Assembly: GCA_050741915.1 (NCBI GenBank)
Contig: JBOGEX010000058.1
Span: forward strand, 1 to 64,000
Length of the DNA: 64,000 nt
Source of the DNA: JACCTH01 sp050741915
GTDB taxonomy: Bacteria > Actinomycetota > Acidimicrobiia > Spongiisociales > ZC4RG35
Direction of reading: 5' to 3'
This document shows positions 57,007-64,000 of this stretch, in pieces. Positions within the stretch are counted from its first letter, which is position 1. Every line of letters begins with the position of its first letter. The position numbers and the translations under genes are program-made. Below the pieces are notes generated by a model. That model had not been told where the DNA came from. It did not search any database and was given only the letters and a program-made list of their open reading frames with translations.

Positions 57007-59637
57007 ATGCCCACCCTCGCACTCCTCGACGGAAACTCCATCGCCTACCGGGCCTTCTTCGCCCTGCCCCCCGATCTCGCCACCAGATCCGGGCAGATCA
57101 CTAACGCCGCCTACGGCTTTACTCGCATGCTCATCAAGCTGTTGGGAGATCACAGCCCTGACTCGGTCGTAGTCGCTTGGGACGTCTCCCGACAGACTTT
57201 CCGATCGGGCGAGTACCCCGCCTACAAGGCCCAACGCGAGGCAGCGCCCGACGGCTTCAAATCCCAGCTGCCGTTGATCGGGGCGGTGCTCGACGTGCTC
57301 GAGATTCCCCAGCTTCGCCTTGAGGGTTATGAAGCCGACGATCTCATCGCCTCGATCTCCGAGCATGCGGCCAAAGCCGGCTGGGATGTGCTCTTGGTCA
57401 CCGGTGACCGCGACGCCTTCCAGTTGATCGATGACCACCTCAAGGTGCTCTACACCCGCCGCGGCATCACCGATGTCGTGGTGGCCGACGCTGGATATGT
57501 CGCCGATCGCTACGGGATCCGGCCTGATCAGTACGTTGAATACGCCGCTCTGCGGGGTGACAGCTCCGACAACCTTCCCGGCGTCCCCGGCGTCGGGGAG
57601 AAAACCGCCACCAAGCTCGTTGCCGAGCACGGAAGCCTCGAGGGCATCTACGCCCATCTCGACCAGCAGCCGCCGCGGCTTCGACAGAACCTGGCCCAAC
57701 ATCGAGAGCAGGTCTTTCTCAACCGACGTCTCATGCGATTGGTGCGCGATCTCGCGATCGACATCGACCTCGAGGAGGTGAGGCGGGGAGCATGGGACCG
57801 CGACGCCGCCAAAGAGCTATTCGAGAGCCTGGAGTTCTACAGTCTTTGGGAGGATCTGCTCGATGTCCAACCAGCGGCGGGTGTCGGGCCCGCCGGCGCC
57901 GTGCTCGCCACCGAGACCCGCCAGATCACCCGCGCCGACGAAGTTGCCGGCCTCGCCGATTCCACCCGGCCACTGGTCATCGACCTGATCGGACCCGAAC
58001 CGTGGGGAGTGGCGATCTTCCTCGACGATGGAGAAGCGGCGGCCATTCCTCTTGACGGCCTTGAACCCCTGCGCCCGGCCTTGGCCAGCCCCGAGCAGGC
58101 GAAGGCCACCCACGACGGGAAGACGATGATCCGCTCGTTGTTGAGAGCCGGATTCGAGGTGAATGGCCTTGACTTCGATAGCGCCCTTGCCTCCTACCTC
58201 CTCAACCCGGCCGCCCGCGACTATGACCTCGAGGCAGTGGCTGCGCGTTATCTCAAGCTCGAGCTCGAATCAGTCGATCAGGCCGCCATTCGCAAAGCCC
58301 AAGGCACCCTCGATCTTGTCGGCGGCCCCGACCTAGACAGGGCCGGTCGCCGGGTGGAAGCTGTGGCTCGCCTCAAAGAAGTCCTTCAAGCCGAACTATC
58401 CGCTCGCGATGAACTCGACCTCTATCGCCGTTTCGAGCTACCCCTCGTCCCGGTCCTGGCACGGATGGAGCATGCCGGGATCGGAATCGATCGAGCGTAT
58501 CTCGAAGACATGGGCCTCGATCTGCGAACCCGGCTCTCCGAACTGGAACGGAAGGTGCATCAGGAGGCAGGGGAGGTGTTCAACATCAACTCCACCAACA
58601 AGCTCCGAGAAATCCTCTACGAACGTCTCCAGCTTCCGGTGTTGAAAAAGACCTCAACCGGCGCTCCCTCCACCGATGCCTCGGTTCTCGAAAAACTGGC
58701 CGAAAGCCATCCGATGGTCGGCCACCTCCTGGCATATCGAGAATTGGAGAAGCTCCGCTCGACTTATGTCGACGGTTACCTGCCTCTGATCACGTCCGAG
58801 GGACGAATCCACACCCGTTTCAACCAGATGGCCGCCACCACCGGACGGCTCTCCTCCGACACGCCCAACCTGCAGAATCTCCCGGTCCGCTCGGAGACCG
58901 GAAAGACCGTTCGCCGGGCATTCATCCCCCGGCCGGGATGGACCTTCCTCGTCGCCGACTACAGCCAGATCGAGCTCCGGGTGCTGGCGCACTTGAGCAG
59001 GGACCCGGGCCTCCTCGAGGCCTTCGGCTCGGCGACCGACATCCACACCGCCACCGCGGCGCGGGTCTTCTCCGTTCCCGCCCATCAGGTCAGCACCGAG
59101 ATGCGGAGGCGGGCAAAAACGATCAATTTCGGGTTGCTGTATGGCATGGAAGCGTTTGGCTTGGCGGATCGATTGGGGATCACTCGCGACGAGGCGCGGC
59201 ATCATATCGACGAGTACTTCGCCCAGTTCCCCGACGTCAAGGCGTTTATGGACGGAGTCGTCACCCAGGCTCGCAACCAGGGTTACACCACCACCTTGTT
59301 TGGTCGCCGGCGCTACCTCCCGGAGCTGAAGAGCGACAACTTCCGCATCCGCCAAATGGGGGAGCGAATGGCACTCAACGCCCCGGTTCAGGGGACCGCC
59401 GCCGACATCATCAAACGGGCGATGATCGACCTCGACGCTGCCCTCACCGAAAAGGGCCTGGAGACCACCCTCCTGCTCCAGATCCACGACGAGCTCATCC
59501 TCGAATCGCCACCCCATGAGCTCGAACAAGCCATTGCACTGACAAAAGAAGTCATGGAGGGTGTGGTCGGCCTCGCAGTTCCCTTGGTCGTCGACATCTC
59601 CACTGGCAAGAACTTGGCCGAGGTCAAACGCCATTGA
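57007..59637 (+). CDS. polA: DNA polymerase I
   Basis: An 876-residue Pol I. The 5'-3' exonuclease domain starts LALLDGNSIAYRAFFALPPD and includes YEADDLIASISEHAAKAGWD and RGDSSDNLPGVPGVGEKTAT. The polymerase domain holds DYSQIELRVLAHLSRDPGLL (motif A), RRAKTINFGLLYGMEAFGLA (motif B) and LLQIHDELILESPP (motif C, HDE). The middle 3'-5' proofreading domain seems degenerate: the first aspartate-glutamate pair of Exo I is replaced in LVIDLIGPEPWG, although the FDSALASYLL part keeps its Asp. That resembles Taq and mycobacterial Pol I. Start ATG 57007. Confidence 0.96.
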   Translation: MPTLALLDGNSIAYRAFFALPPDLATRSGQITNAAYGFTRMLIKLLGDHSPDSVVVAWDVSRQTFRSGEYPAYKAQREAAPDGFKSQLPLIGAVLDVLEIPQLRLEGYEADDLIASISEHAAKAGWDVLLVTGDRDAFQLIDDHLKVLYTRRGITDVVVADAGYVADRYGIRPDQYVEYAALRGDSSDNLPGVPGVGEKTATKLVAEHGSLEGIYAHLDQQPPRLRQNLAQHREQVFLNRRLMRLVRDLAIDIDLEEVRRGAWDRDAAKELFESLEFYSLWEDLLDVQPAAGVGPAGAVLATETRQITRADEVAGLADSTRPLVIDLIGPEPWGVAIFLDDGEAAAIPLDGLEPLRPALASPEQAKATHDGKTMIRSLLRAGFEVNGLDFDSALASYLLNPAARDYDLEAVAARYLKLELESVDQAAIRKAQGTLDLVGGPDLDRAGRRVEAVARLKEVLQAELSARDELDLYRRFELPLVPVLARMEHAGIGIDRAYLEDMGLDLRTRLSELERKVHQEAGEVFNINSTNKLREILYERLQLPVLKKTSTGAPSTDASVLEKLAESHPMVGHLLAYRELEKLRSTYVDGYLPLITSEGRIHTRFNQMAATTGRLSSDTPNLQNLPVRSETGKTVRRAFIPRPGWTFLVADYSQIELRVLAHLSRDPGLLEAFGSATDIHTATAARVFSVPAHQVSTEMRRRAKTINFGLLYGMEAFGLADRLGITRDEARHHIDEYFAQFPDVKAFMDGVVTQARNQGYTTTLFGRRRYLPELKSDNFRIRQMGERMALNAPVQGTAADIIKRAMIDLDAALTEKGLETTLLLQIHDELILESPPHELEQAIALTKEVMEGVVGLAVPLVVDISTGKNLAEVKRH

Positions 59638-59673
59638 ACAAGGTCCCGATACAAGACTCACCCGCCAAAATCT

Positions 59674-59780
59674 AAATTCGGTCGCCCACGCCCGCCTTCT
59701 GGCTAATCCGGTCGCTGGCGACCGAGTACCGGGCGCCCGCAACCGAATTTGCCAGCAAGCGTTCGTCAATGACCGAATTA
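59674..59780. repeat. 107-bp palindromic repeat, family A copy 2
   Basis: Ends AAATTCGGTCGCC and AATGACCGAATTA form an imperfect terminal inverted repeat. Its reverse complement aligns over the full 107 bases with copy 1 (27178-27284). It lies 37 bases after the polA stop. Confidence 0.85.
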
Positions 59781-59931
59781 AGTGGTGAGAAGGGGTGGCT
59801 TGGGGCGATTCGGCTGGAGCTAAGACATTTATCGTGCGCAGGGGCAACCTTCGATGGTTGGTTCGAGCGAGGACACTGGACTCTGACCAGCCAAATTGAC
59901 CCACCACCGGATTCCTTTTCGGTTGTGACTC

Positions 59932-59961
59932 TTGAGCGTTCGCCTCCTGGCCTGGTAAAGT
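59932..59961 (+). promoter_or_regulatory. Candidate sigma-70-type promoter of rpsA
   Basis: TTGAGC (59932-59937), an 18-base spacer, and TAAAGT (59956-59961) are acceptable -35 and -10 elements, followed by an A-rich stretch. They lie about 80 bases upstream of the rpsA ATG, in the only long untranslated stretch of this area. Weak matches, hence tentative. Confidence 0.4.
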
Positions 59962-60039
59962 CAAAAAAGCTCCGTTGGCAGATGAGCTCTTGCTCGGTCC
60001 ATCGGAACTAAATCCCCTTTGGAGGAAACAAACCCACTC

Positions 60040-61452
60040 ATGTCCACAGACACCGAAGCCGCGCCGTCCACGCCGGCGCCCGAGACCAACGGCACCGCCC
60101 CCGAACCGGTGACCGAGCCAACCACCGAAGCTTCCGAGACCGCCGCCACCGGCGAGCCCTCATCGGAGCCACCCGAGCCGAAAGCGACTCCGAACGAGCA
60201 GGCTCCGAGCGTGGAAGCGCCTACCGAGATGGACGATTTTGAGACCGCCATCAATCAAACCGTGGTCGGGTTTCGGGAAGGCGACATCGTCGAAGGCAGA
60301 GTGGTCTCAGTGGACGCCGACGGCGCCATGGTCGATGTGGGTTACAAGTCCGAGGGCCTGATCCCCACCGAAGAGCTTTCCATCCGGGCCAACATCGACC
60401 CCTCGACCATCGTCTCGGTGGGAGACAAGGTCGAGGCCCTGGTCCTCAACAAGGAGGACGACGAGGGGCGACTCATCCTCTCGAAGAAGCGTGCCCAGTA
60501 CGAGCGGGCCTGGGGTCGAGTCCAGGAGACCACCGAGGCCGGAGGAACCGTCAAAGGGACGGTCATCGAAGTCGTCAAGGGTGGCCTCATCGTCGACATC
60601 GGTCTACGGGGCTTTTTGCCCGCCTCCCTTGTCGACATGCGCCGGGTGCGCGACCTCGATCCTTTCATCGGCACCGAGATCGAGGCCAAGGTCATCGAGC
60701 TCGACCGCAATCGCAACAACGTCGTCCTCTCCCGGCGGGCCTACCTGGAAGAAGAGCAAGCCGAGCAGCGGGCCGCCTTCCTCGACGATCTGCAGGTAGG
60801 GGAGAACCGCCCCGGGGTGGTTTCTTCGGTCGTCAACTTCGGAGCCTTCGTCGACCTGGGGGGAATGGACGGCTTGGTCCATGTCTCGGAAATGTCATGG
60901 CAACACATCTCTCATCCTTCAGAGATGGTGAAAGTCGGCGACAAGGTCAGCGTTAAGGTGCTCGAGGTCGATCGGGAGCGGGAGCGCATCTCCCTCTCGA
61001 TCCGCCAGACCCTCGAGGATCCGTGGGAGGTTTTCTCCCGGGAAGCCAATGTCGGCGATGTGGTCGACGGAGTCGTGACCAAGACCGTACCTTTCGGAGC
61101 CTTCGTCTCCGTGGCCGATGGGGTCGAAGGCCTGGTCCACGTTTCCGAGATCGCTATCCATCGGGTGGAGTCGCCCGAGCTCGAGCTCTCGATCAATCAA
61201 CCCGTGCGGGTGAAAATCACCGAGAAGGAAGACGAGCGCCGGCGGATCAGCCTCTCGATCAAGCAGGCTCTGCCCGAATGGCAGGAGCGCAGCACGGCGC
61301 AACAGCCGGGCCCGGCCAAGCGCACTCCCAAGCGTGAGTTCGAGCGGGAGTTCGGTCCGGGGGCGGCCGCCGAGCCGGAGCCCATTGCGGTCGACGCCTC
61401 CCTCGAGGCGATCCTGCAGGAGCTGAAAGAGCGCGGAATCGGTCGACGTTAG
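60040..61452 (+). CDS. rpsA: 30S ribosomal protein S1
   Basis: A 470-residue protein with four S1 RNA-binding domains, as usual in actinobacteria. Domain 1 begins GFREGDIVEGRVVSVDADGA, domain 2 GGTVKGTVIEVVKGGLIVDI, domain 3 NRPGVVSSVVNFGAFVDLGG and domain 4 GDVVDGVVTKTVPFGAFVSV. An acidic, Pro/Glu/Thr-rich extension of about 65 residues precedes them, and a short basic/Pro tail follows. S1 helps recruit mRNA to the 30S subunit. ATG 60040 is used, with GGAGGA upstream; TTG 60019 is also in frame but lies in the Shine-Dalgarno region. Confidence 0.95.
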   Translation: MSTDTEAAPSTPAPETNGTAPEPVTEPTTEASETAATGEPSSEPPEPKATPNEQAPSVEAPTEMDDFETAINQTVVGFREGDIVEGRVVSVDADGAMVDVGYKSEGLIPTEELSIRANIDPSTIVSVGDKVEALVLNKEDDEGRLILSKKRAQYERAWGRVQETTEAGGTVKGTVIEVVKGGLIVDIGLRGFLPASLVDMRRVRDLDPFIGTEIEAKVIELDRNRNNVVLSRRAYLEEEQAEQRAAFLDDLQVGENRPGVVSSVVNFGAFVDLGGMDGLVHVSEMSWQHISHPSEMVKVGDKVSVKVLEVDRERERISLSIRQTLEDPWEVFSREANVGDVVDGVVTKTVPFGAFVSVADGVEGLVHVSEIAIHRVESPELELSINQPVRVKITEKEDERRRISLSIKQALPEWQERSTAQQPGPAKRTPKREFEREFGPGAAAEPEPIAVDASLEAILQELKERGIGRR

Positions 61453-61695
61453 GTCGTCCGGTCCTTGACCGTACTAGTCCTGTCTGCGACCCTTACGCCT
61501 GACTTGTTTTACGGCCGAAGCCAGCAGGCCACGCCGGCACCCCGCGCAGTCCGAACATTCCGAGCGTTCCCTAATGAAGAAGGCTCAAGACGGGCTTGCG
61601 CCGAGTCGAATAACAACCGAGAACTAGCTACGAGCTGCGGGTCAATTGGAGGAATTCTCTGAGAGAGTCCAAAGCATTTCGACAAGGAGTCCTGG
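61453..61695. other. Intergenic region before the Tad pilus genes
   Basis: 243 bases between rpsA and cpaB. I find no open gene, tRNA or strong palindrome. Close to cpaB is a plain Shine-Dalgarno AAGGAG six bases before the ATG. It presumably holds the promoter for the pilus operon, not identifiable by eye. Confidence 0.5.
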
Positions 61696-62601
61696 ATGGG
61701 TAGGAGAGCGTTGGTGTTGTTGGTGGCCCTGGTCTTGGCCGGTGTTGCCGCCTTCGCCGTGTTCCAATTCCTCAGCGGCATACAGTCTGAGGTCGAGGCC
61801 GATCGCGAGAAGGTCACTGTGTTCCGAGCCGGTTCGGTGATCCCCGAGGGGGCCCAGGGCTCTCAGATTCTTCAGCAGGGCGTCATCACCGAGGGACAAG
61901 AGAACACCGAGGACCTACCGCTGGGAGCGGTGACGAGCGAGGAACAGCTCCAAGCCGTGCTTGGCGGCCGGCTGGCGGTAGGACCGATCGATCAGAACGA
62001 GATCATTACCACGAGCCAGTGGGCACAGCTTACGGTGGACCTAAAGCCGCTCTCCGAACTGATCCCATCCGGCAAGCAGGCCTTGACCATCTCAACTGAC
62101 GCGGTACGGGGGGTGAACGGGTTCGTCCGCCCCGGCGACATGGTCAACTTGATCATCACTCTCGATATCGAGTTCAACCAGATCCCGGTGGATTCACCCA
62201 TCTTCGGAATCCCCACCGAGACGACGGCCGCCGACGGAACTGCCGCCGATGAGCAGACCGAGACGGTGACCTACACCCGCTTCGTCCTCCAGGGGCTGCC
62301 GGTGCTGGCCGTCGCCCAGGATGTGCGACCAGAAGAAGGCGAAAGCGCCCCTGTGGTTAACCCCGCCGTGGACGCCGAAGGCAACCCGGTGACTGGCGAT
62401 CAAGCGGCCGAGCAGGTGCCCCAAACAGTCTTCACCCTGGAAGTGACGCCTGAGCAGGCGGAGAGAATCGCTTTCTCGTTCGAGAACGGTTCAGTATGGA
62501 TGACCCTCGTTCCCTCCGACTTCGTCGAAGTGGAGACTCAGGGTGTCACCATCGAGAGCCTGTTCGGCGGCGATATTGTTAGCGACATCTTCGGCAACTG
62601 A
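61696..62601 (+). CDS. cpaB: Flp/Tad pilus assembly protein CpaB
   Basis: A 301-residue protein. The N-terminal helix RRALVLLVALVLAGVAAFAV is a membrane anchor. The SAF-like domain follows, with REKVTVFRAGSVIPEGAQGS, VGPIDQNEIITTSQW, ALTISTDAVRGVNGFVRPGD and MVNLIITLDIEF. The RcpC/CpaB beta domain ends with VFTLEVTPEQAERIAFSFEN. It is the periplasmic partner of the Tad machine; in actinobacteria it works without an outer-membrane secretin. First gene of the pilus operon, with strong Shine-Dalgarno AAGGAG. Confidence 0.88.
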   Translation: MGRRALVLLVALVLAGVAAFAVFQFLSGIQSEVEADREKVTVFRAGSVIPEGAQGSQILQQGVITEGQENTEDLPLGAVTSEEQLQAVLGGRLAVGPIDQNEIITTSQWAQLTVDLKPLSELIPSGKQALTISTDAVRGVNGFVRPGDMVNLIITLDIEFNQIPVDSPIFGIPTETTAADGTAADEQTETVTYTRFVLQGLPVLAVAQDVRPEEGESAPVVNPAVDAEGNPVTGDQAAEQVPQTVFTLEVTPEQAERIAFSFENGSVWMTLVPSDFVEVETQGVTIESLFGGDIVSDIFGN

Positions 62602-62636
62602 GAGAGATTCGCCGACAAGACCCTTAGGAAATTCCC

Positions 62637-63818
62637 GTGTCGATCTCCGAAAACAACCTGTTGGTAGTCGACGAAGATGCCAGCTTCATCGATGAGGCGA
62701 AGCAGCTCTTCGAAGGCCGGCTGCCGACTGCCCGCTCGATCAGCGAGGCTCTCACTGCCATCGAGGGCGGGGCGCTGCGAATGGTCCTCCTCGGCCCCTC
62801 CTTCGCCAACGAATCGGCGATCGACTCGGTACGCGTCCTCCGCAACGAGGACCCATCTCTCCTTCTAATTGCCGTCGCCGATCAGGTCACCTCGGCTTTG
62901 CTGCGTTCGGCGATGCGTGCAGGTGTTTCCGAAGTGATCGAGGCTCCCCTCACTGAGGAGAAGGTCGAAGACGCCATTACTCAGTTCGCCAACGACGTTC
63001 TCAAGCGGCGGACCGCGTCAATCCCTCCGGCTCTCCACGAGCCGCGGGAAGAGGGCCAGCTGATCGTGGTCATGTCGGCCAAGGGTGGTTCCGGGAAGAC
63101 GGTGGTCGCCACCAACCTCGCTCTTCTTCTCACTCGCTTCGAGGGAAAGCGCGTGGCGATGGTTGACGGCGATCTCCAGTTCGGCGACGTCTGCCTGGTC
63201 CTCCAACTGGAGCCACGCTTCACCCTGGTCAACGCAGCCCATGAGATGCATCACCTCGATGCGCAGCTGCTCGAATCGCTCCTGACCGAGCACCCGAGCG
63301 GATTGAAAGTCATGGCGGCGCCACTCGAGCCAGCTTTCGCCGACGATATCTCCACCGAGAGCCTGATGACGGTGGTCAGCCTCCTCAAGGAGAACTACGA
63401 CTACGTGGTGGTCGACACGGCCTCCATGCTCGACGAGCTCTTGCTCTCGTTGCTCGAGCGGGCTGACGTCATCCTGCAGGTGGTCGACATGGACCTGCCC
63501 TCAGTAAAGAATGCCAAACTGGCGTTAGAAACGTTGCGTCTGCTCAAATTCCCGACCAGCAAAGTGAAGCTCGTTCTCAATCGCTCCAATGCCAAGGCCC
63601 GTCTCGACGACAAAGAAATCGAAGGGGCCTTGAAGATGTCGATCGCCGCTGCTATTCCCTCCGATGGGGCGGTGGCGGCGTCGATGAATGAAGGCCGTCC
63701 GGTGGTGGAGTCGGCTCCCAAGTCGAGGGTGGCCAAAGGTTTCGAGTCGGTGGCCGAGTTGATCGTCGGCCCAGTCCCGGAACCGTCTTCAGCAAAGGGC
63801 TTCCGACGCCGAAAGTGA
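62637..63818 (+). CDS. cpaE: CpaE/TadZ-type pilus localisation ATPase
   Basis: A 393-residue protein. Residues 1-130 form an atypical receiver domain (ENNLLVVDEDASFIDEAKQL, then GVSEVIEAPLTEEKVEDAIT). The MinD-like ATPase domain has LIVVMSAKGGSGKTVVATNL (deviant Walker A), VAMVDGDLQFGDVCLVLQLE and YDYVVVDTASMLDELLLSLL. TadZ/CpaE proteins place the pilus machine at a cell pole. Start: GTG 62637. It follows cpaB by 35 bases and precedes cpaF. Complete. Confidence 0.9.
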   Translation: MSISENNLLVVDEDASFIDEAKQLFEGRLPTARSISEALTAIEGGALRMVLLGPSFANESAIDSVRVLRNEDPSLLLIAVADQVTSALLRSAMRAGVSEVIEAPLTEEKVEDAITQFANDVLKRRTASIPPALHEPREEGQLIVVMSAKGGSGKTVVATNLALLLTRFEGKRVAMVDGDLQFGDVCLVLQLEPRFTLVNAAHEMHHLDAQLLESLLTEHPSGLKVMAAPLEPAFADDISTESLMTVVSLLKENYDYVVVDTASMLDELLLSLLERADVILQVVDMDLPSVKNAKLALETLRLLKFPTSKVKLVLNRSNAKARLDDKEIEGALKMSIAAAIPSDGAVAASMNEGRPVVESAPKSRVAKGFESVAELIVGPVPEPSSAKGFRRRK

Positions 63819-63875
63819 TTGAATCCTCGAATGGCTCGAAAGGGCCTCTAGCGGCCCGAAAGGGGTAATCAACCG

Positions 63876-64000
63876 ATGTCTACGTTGGCAGATCGAGTAG
63901 CAGCCGCTCGGCGGAACGAGCTCTCCTCAGTCACAACAACGCGCAACGATGCATTGACCGAACTTCGCGGTCGCCTGCATTTCAAGGTCGTGGAAGAGCT
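63876..64000 (+). CDS. cpaF: CpaF/TadA pilus secretion ATPase, N-terminal fragment
   Basis: Only 41 residues are visible before the window ends: MSTLADRVAAARRNELSSVT, then TTRNDALTELRGRLHFKVVE and E. This arginine-rich, VHxxLxEEL-like start matches CpaF/TadA secretion ATPases, and the position after cpaE supports it. AAAGGGG about 11 bases upstream is the Shine-Dalgarno. The P-loop is outside the window, so the assignment is mainly by context. Confidence 0.7.
   Translation, partial: MSTLADRVAAARRNELSSVTTTRNDALTELRGRLHFKVVEE

Noticed and set aside
58654..59964. 436-residue open frame on the minus strand across polA and repeat A2
   Set aside because: Antisense to polA's conserved polymerase motifs; its N-terminal part is just the translated repeat. 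Similar residues come from repeat A1, so the likeness is nucleotide-level.
1..64000. Prophage, CRISPR array, restriction or toxin-antitoxin system
   Set aside because: No cas, integrase, capsid, restriction or antitoxin-like genes were found; the ankyrin and AbrB genes alone are not evidence for such a system.

Overview
The window reads as a GC-rich chromosomal segment of an actinobacterium. The lineage markers are a WhiB iron-sulfur regulator, a DUF3107 protein, an F420-dependent luciferase-like enzyme, a tandem pair of ArsA-type ATPases, a Tad/Flp pilus locus, many GTG and TTG starts, and the actinobacterial gene order tatD-rsmA-ispE-glmU-prs, ileS-dksA-lspA-rluD-dnaE and polA-rpsA. An Acidimicrobiia-like or other uncultured actinobacterial lineage is my best guess. 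That is inference; there is no rRNA here to settle it.

Layout. 1-2.3 kb: partial methyltransferase, a divergent SRPBCC / ArsR-SRPBCC pair around a palindromic operator candidate, and a broken WhiB gene. 2.3-9.9 kb: a carbohydrate module (GH130 and two GT4 glycosyltransferases leftwards; PfkB kinase, SurE, an internally deleted F420 enzyme and an alpha/alpha-barrel protein rightwards). 9.9-16.4 kb: accessory stretch with a family-4 uracil-DNA glycosylase pseudogene, a hotdog thioesterase, an ankyrin protein, an orphan histidine kinase, a decayed DUF5655-type gene, a nitroreductase and an HExxH lipoprotein. 16.4-27 kb: housekeeping (rsmI, AbrB, tatD, rsmA, ispE, tRNA-Gln, glmU, prs), whiB with a CRP-like palindrome, gdpD, yqeY, a broken Nudix gene and an ATP-dependent DNA ligase. 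27-37 kb: ileS, dksA-like, lspA, rluD, rhomboid, dnaE. 37-47 kb: hydrolase, HAD phosphatase, ArsA pair, an unusual double-domain ThyX, transporters and nth. 47-56 kb: ccdA-trpE-ygfZ, a truncated HTTM gene, a GH13 enzyme and trpCFBA. trpD and trpG are absent here. 56-64 kb: tRNA-Leu, polA, rpsA and the start of a Tad pilus operon (cpaB, cpaE, cpaF).

The housekeeping genes are intact and tightly coupled by ATGA, GTGA and TTGA overlaps. At least four accessory genes are frameshifted or deleted. The least expected layer is intergenic: five small palindromic repeat families, each in two to four copies, mostly at gene ends. One is a 107-bp element with 13-bp terminal inverted repeats, and one is a hairpin family whose inner stems vary in a compensatory way.

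No CRISPR array, prophage, transposase gene, rRNA or recognised defence island was seen. I do not see a clear-cut new multi-gene system. The best leads are the double ThyX, the glycan module, the CRP-like whiB operator and the repeat families.
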